Positions 62,359-64,000 of a stretch of DNA of 64,000 nucleotides are shown in pieces. Under the pieces are notes generated by a model, which saw only the letters and a program-made list of their open reading frames with translations, was not told where the DNA came from and made no database searches. The translations under genes were made by a program, and so were the position numbers. Numbering within the stretch: position 1 is the first letter of the stretch; every line of letters begins with the position of its first letter. The stretch is from Eledone cirrhosa (lineage: Eukaryota; Mollusca; Cephalopoda; Octopoda; Eledonidae): contig OZ024743.1 of assembly GCA_964016885.1 (NCBI GenBank), forward strand, positions 182,849,742 to 182,913,741. Direction: 5' to 3'.

Positions 62359-62501
62359 CTATATCTAAAATCTGCAATCTCTGCCTAAATGAAAAATTTA
62401 CCATTATCTCTAATCTAGATTCTATAATAAATAGACGAACTGACTTGTTTTCTATCTGCTTGCATAAATTCCATAAAACATTTCACAAAGTATACAGCTA
62501 A
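62154..62501 (+). pseudogene. PLE GIY-YIG endonuclease domain
   Basis: The frame gives SFTYFGSTSTSFKARLYNHH, SSFKYKLKRTNTALSELIWS, LKDKNIKYTIFWKKV, then CNLCLNEKFTIISNLD and a basic end. The pattern 'Y.G.T...FK.R...H..SF......T.LS..IW.LK...' is the GIY-YIG-type nuclease of Penelope-like elements, which nicks target DNA to prime reverse transcription. The FTYFG strand corresponds to the second half of the GIY-YIG signature. The upstream half (YECKV) is separated from it by the inverted 193-bp copy, so the domain is broken. Confidence 0.82.
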
Positions 62502-63362
62502 TATTCAATTCTTTATCAATTTAGAATCTTTTTCTCAAAGGCACATATACATACACCTCTTTTAAAATATACCCATCTTCCTACCTTATTTCAAAGGGTA
62601 TTATACACTCTATAATACTTGTTTACTCATTACCCTTACTCTATTTTCACCTTGTAAAATCCTTCGTAAACATATACATTTGTTTTGACGCCAGATTATT
62701 CATCCTTAATTCATTATTTTTTTCTCCCTATCATGTAACTCATTCTCAATACATATTAACTTTTTCTTCGCACATATTATCAATTCCTTCAATATACAAA
62801 CCTTAACTTCACATTATTTTTCTCAAACCCTTCAATATACAAACCTTAACTTTACATTTTTTTCTCTTCGTTAATTTTCAAATTTCCATAATACTTGTAA
62901 ACATACACACTTTTTTTGACGTCAGAATGTTCATCCGCAATTCATTATTCTCTTCTCTCTATCATCAAACTCATTATTCTAATACATATTAACTCCCTCT
63001 CCTTCCTCGCACATATTTTTCCCTTTGTTAATTTTCAAATTCTTTTAATTTATACATTATCTTCCAACGGTTTTCAACCTCTCTATGTAAAACAATATAT
63101 CTTTCTCAGTTATAAAAACTATCTCTCTCTCTCTATCACCCATCTCTCCTCCTATCTCATCCTTCCTCATTATATTCCTCCCTCTCCACCTTCACTCTCA
63201 TCTCCTCCTCTTTTTTTCATCCTTTCCACCCCTCCCCCCAACCCCCCTCTAAATAAAATATTTTTTTCCCAATATCACACATCAATCTAAAACTACTTCT
63301 CATATGTTGATTTAAAACTGCACTATCCACAAGTGTTTTTTAGCCTTCATATCATGTCCTCC
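62502..63362 (+). other. PLE 3' UTR, pyrimidine-rich, no gene
   Basis: A C/T-rich, AT-rich stretch has two imperfect internal repeats: GTAAACATATACATTTGTTT, TGACGCCAGATTATTCATCC at about 62665 and GTAAACATACACACTTTTTT, TGACGTCAGAATGTTCATCC at about 62895. It ends next to the plus-strand hammerhead. The 124-codon frame in it is compositional. Confidence 0.6.
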
Positions 63363-63433
63363 TGTTTTATCTGATGAAAACACAAATATTATTGCATGAT
63401 GATGTTTGTTTTTGAAATGCGCATAATAAAATA
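63363..63433 (+). ncRNA. hammerhead ribozyme motif 2 (type I, PLE-associated)
   Basis: Stem I 5' strand TGTTTTAT (63363-63370), core CTGATGA (63371-63377), and stem II from AAACACAAATAT paired with ATGTTTGTTTTT (to 63413; one C-U mismatch at the fourth pair). Then core GAAA (63414-63417), stem III inside the palindrome ATGCGCAT (63417-63424; 3 bp, loop CG), A17 at 63425, and stem I 3' strand ATAAAATA (63426-63433; 8 pairs, one G-U). Every conserved core base is present and the cleavage triplet would be AUA. It shares stem I, core layout and the stem II mismatch position with motif 1 but differs in stem II sequence. Folded by hand; activity not shown. Confidence 0.82.
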
Positions 63434-63469
63434 CATGGAACTCCTTTAACCATCTTTTGTTCTTATATA

Positions 63470-63476
63470 TTATATG

Positions 63477-63515
<39 letters not shown>

Positions 63516-63592
63516 GTATATATATGTATATATATATGTGTATATATGTATATATATATGTATATGTATATATATATATGTATATGTATATA
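63470..63592. repeat. (TA)n/(TATG)n microsatellite
   Basis: Interrupted TA and TATATG runs produce long Tyr/Ile-rich open frames on both strands that are not genes. Confidence 0.9.
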
Positions 63593-63675
63593 AAAAATTT
63601 AACGGGAACAAAACAGAGAGGCAGTATGAACAAAGGTTTATTAGTTTCACACTCTTGAGAGTGGGGTGGTGGTTA

Positions 63676-63770
63676 TGTATATATATATGTATGTATATGT
63701 ATATATATATATGTATATATGTATATGTATATATATATGTATATATATATATGTGTATATATATATATGA
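63676..63770. repeat. (TA)n/(TATG)n microsatellite, second run
   Basis: A similar run, separated from the first by about 80 bp of unique sequence. The window ends in another TA-rich run at 63970-64000. Confidence 0.9.
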
Positions 63771-64000
63771 CCGGTGTCTCACGTGATAGAGTCTCCCTCC
63801 GCCTTTCTGAGATTTTCTCGCATGCTATGGACGTATGTAGTTAGGGCTCTTCCTGAGGTGCTCCCTTGATAAGCTGGCTCACAACATTCTTGCATAGTGA
63901 CCAGCGAAACTACAGTCGCGACGAAAGAAAAAAATAGGTATATTGTATTTATTATTCCTTTTTATAATATTTTATATATATATGTATATATATGTATATA

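Larger units (their letters stand above)
59255..63433 (+). mobile_element. Penelope-like retroelement (PLE), rearranged copy
   Basis: RT (60413-61711), a Cys-rich linker (about 61863-61950) and a GIY-YIG endonuclease half (62154-62501) lie in the usual PLE order on the plus strand. Hammerhead motifs flank them at 59255-59330 (minus strand) and 63363-63433 (plus strand). The outer limits are taken from the hammerheads and are approximate. PLEs can carry their terminal repeats in direct or inverted arrangement, which would explain opposite hammerheads; an unrelated inverted PLE tail on the left is the alternative. The clade is not assigned. Confidence 0.75.

Noticed and set aside
63312..63786. 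Tyr/Ile-rich frames of 109 and 156 codons
   Set aside because: Products of (TATA/TATG)n repeats, open on both strands at once.

Overview
The window reads as non-coding-dominated nuclear DNA of a cephalopod mollusc, most likely an octopus. This is inferred from the dense tRNA-derived SINEs of the octopus/squid type, LINE tails ending in a CATGCTAGCATGG-like motif plus (GATGAT)n, a CCTTTAGCATT-bounded MITE-like element, and the split, intron-rich host gene. There is no bacterial-type gene organisation, no rRNA and no CRISPR. The species cannot be fixed from the sequence alone.

Host gene: seven exons on the minus strand (36577 down to 24388) encode the start of the membrane domain of a ryanodine receptor (RyR, the ER/SR calcium-release channel). 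In transcript order they are 36513-36577 (5' edge uncertain), 35186-35306, 33849-33919, 33596-33722 (together a Thr/acidic low-complexity cytoplasmic linker), 31967-32053 (transmembrane helix S1), 29355-29717 (S2 and the conserved S2-S3 linker) and 24388-24509. All splice phases agree. The pore and C-terminus lie beyond base 1, and the N-terminal bulk of the protein lies beyond base 64000.

Two very large tandem arrays sit in or next to RyR introns. Array 1 (9285-23800, then a 200-N gap) is a 40-bp CA-rich minisatellite inside the intron after the last visible exon. Array 2 (36582-55645, about 19 kb) has alternating 48- and 43-bp units and starts about 4 bp from the first visible RyR exon. Both show higher-order duplications: 718 and 3722 bp in array 1, and 1596, 3978 and 1468 bp in array 2.

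Mobile elements: a complete but broken Tc1/mariner-type DD37D transposon (4325-5600, TIRs and TA duplication); several copies of a LINE family with a PHD-like Cys4-His-Cys3 finger after the reverse transcriptase (6988-9132, 24932-27170, 27492-28020 and loose 3' tails); remnants of a second LINE family (about 1-440, 2403-2930, 31185-31485); many SINEs; and a Penelope-like element (PLE) at about 59255-63433. The PLE carries a reverse transcriptase ORF, a GIY-YIG endonuclease half split by a 193-bp inverted duplication, and two hammerhead-ribozyme motifs that I folded by hand, one on each side and on opposite strands. The hammerhead pair, the splice-site-abutting 19-kb array and the cluster of near-perfect palindromes are the most interesting signals.
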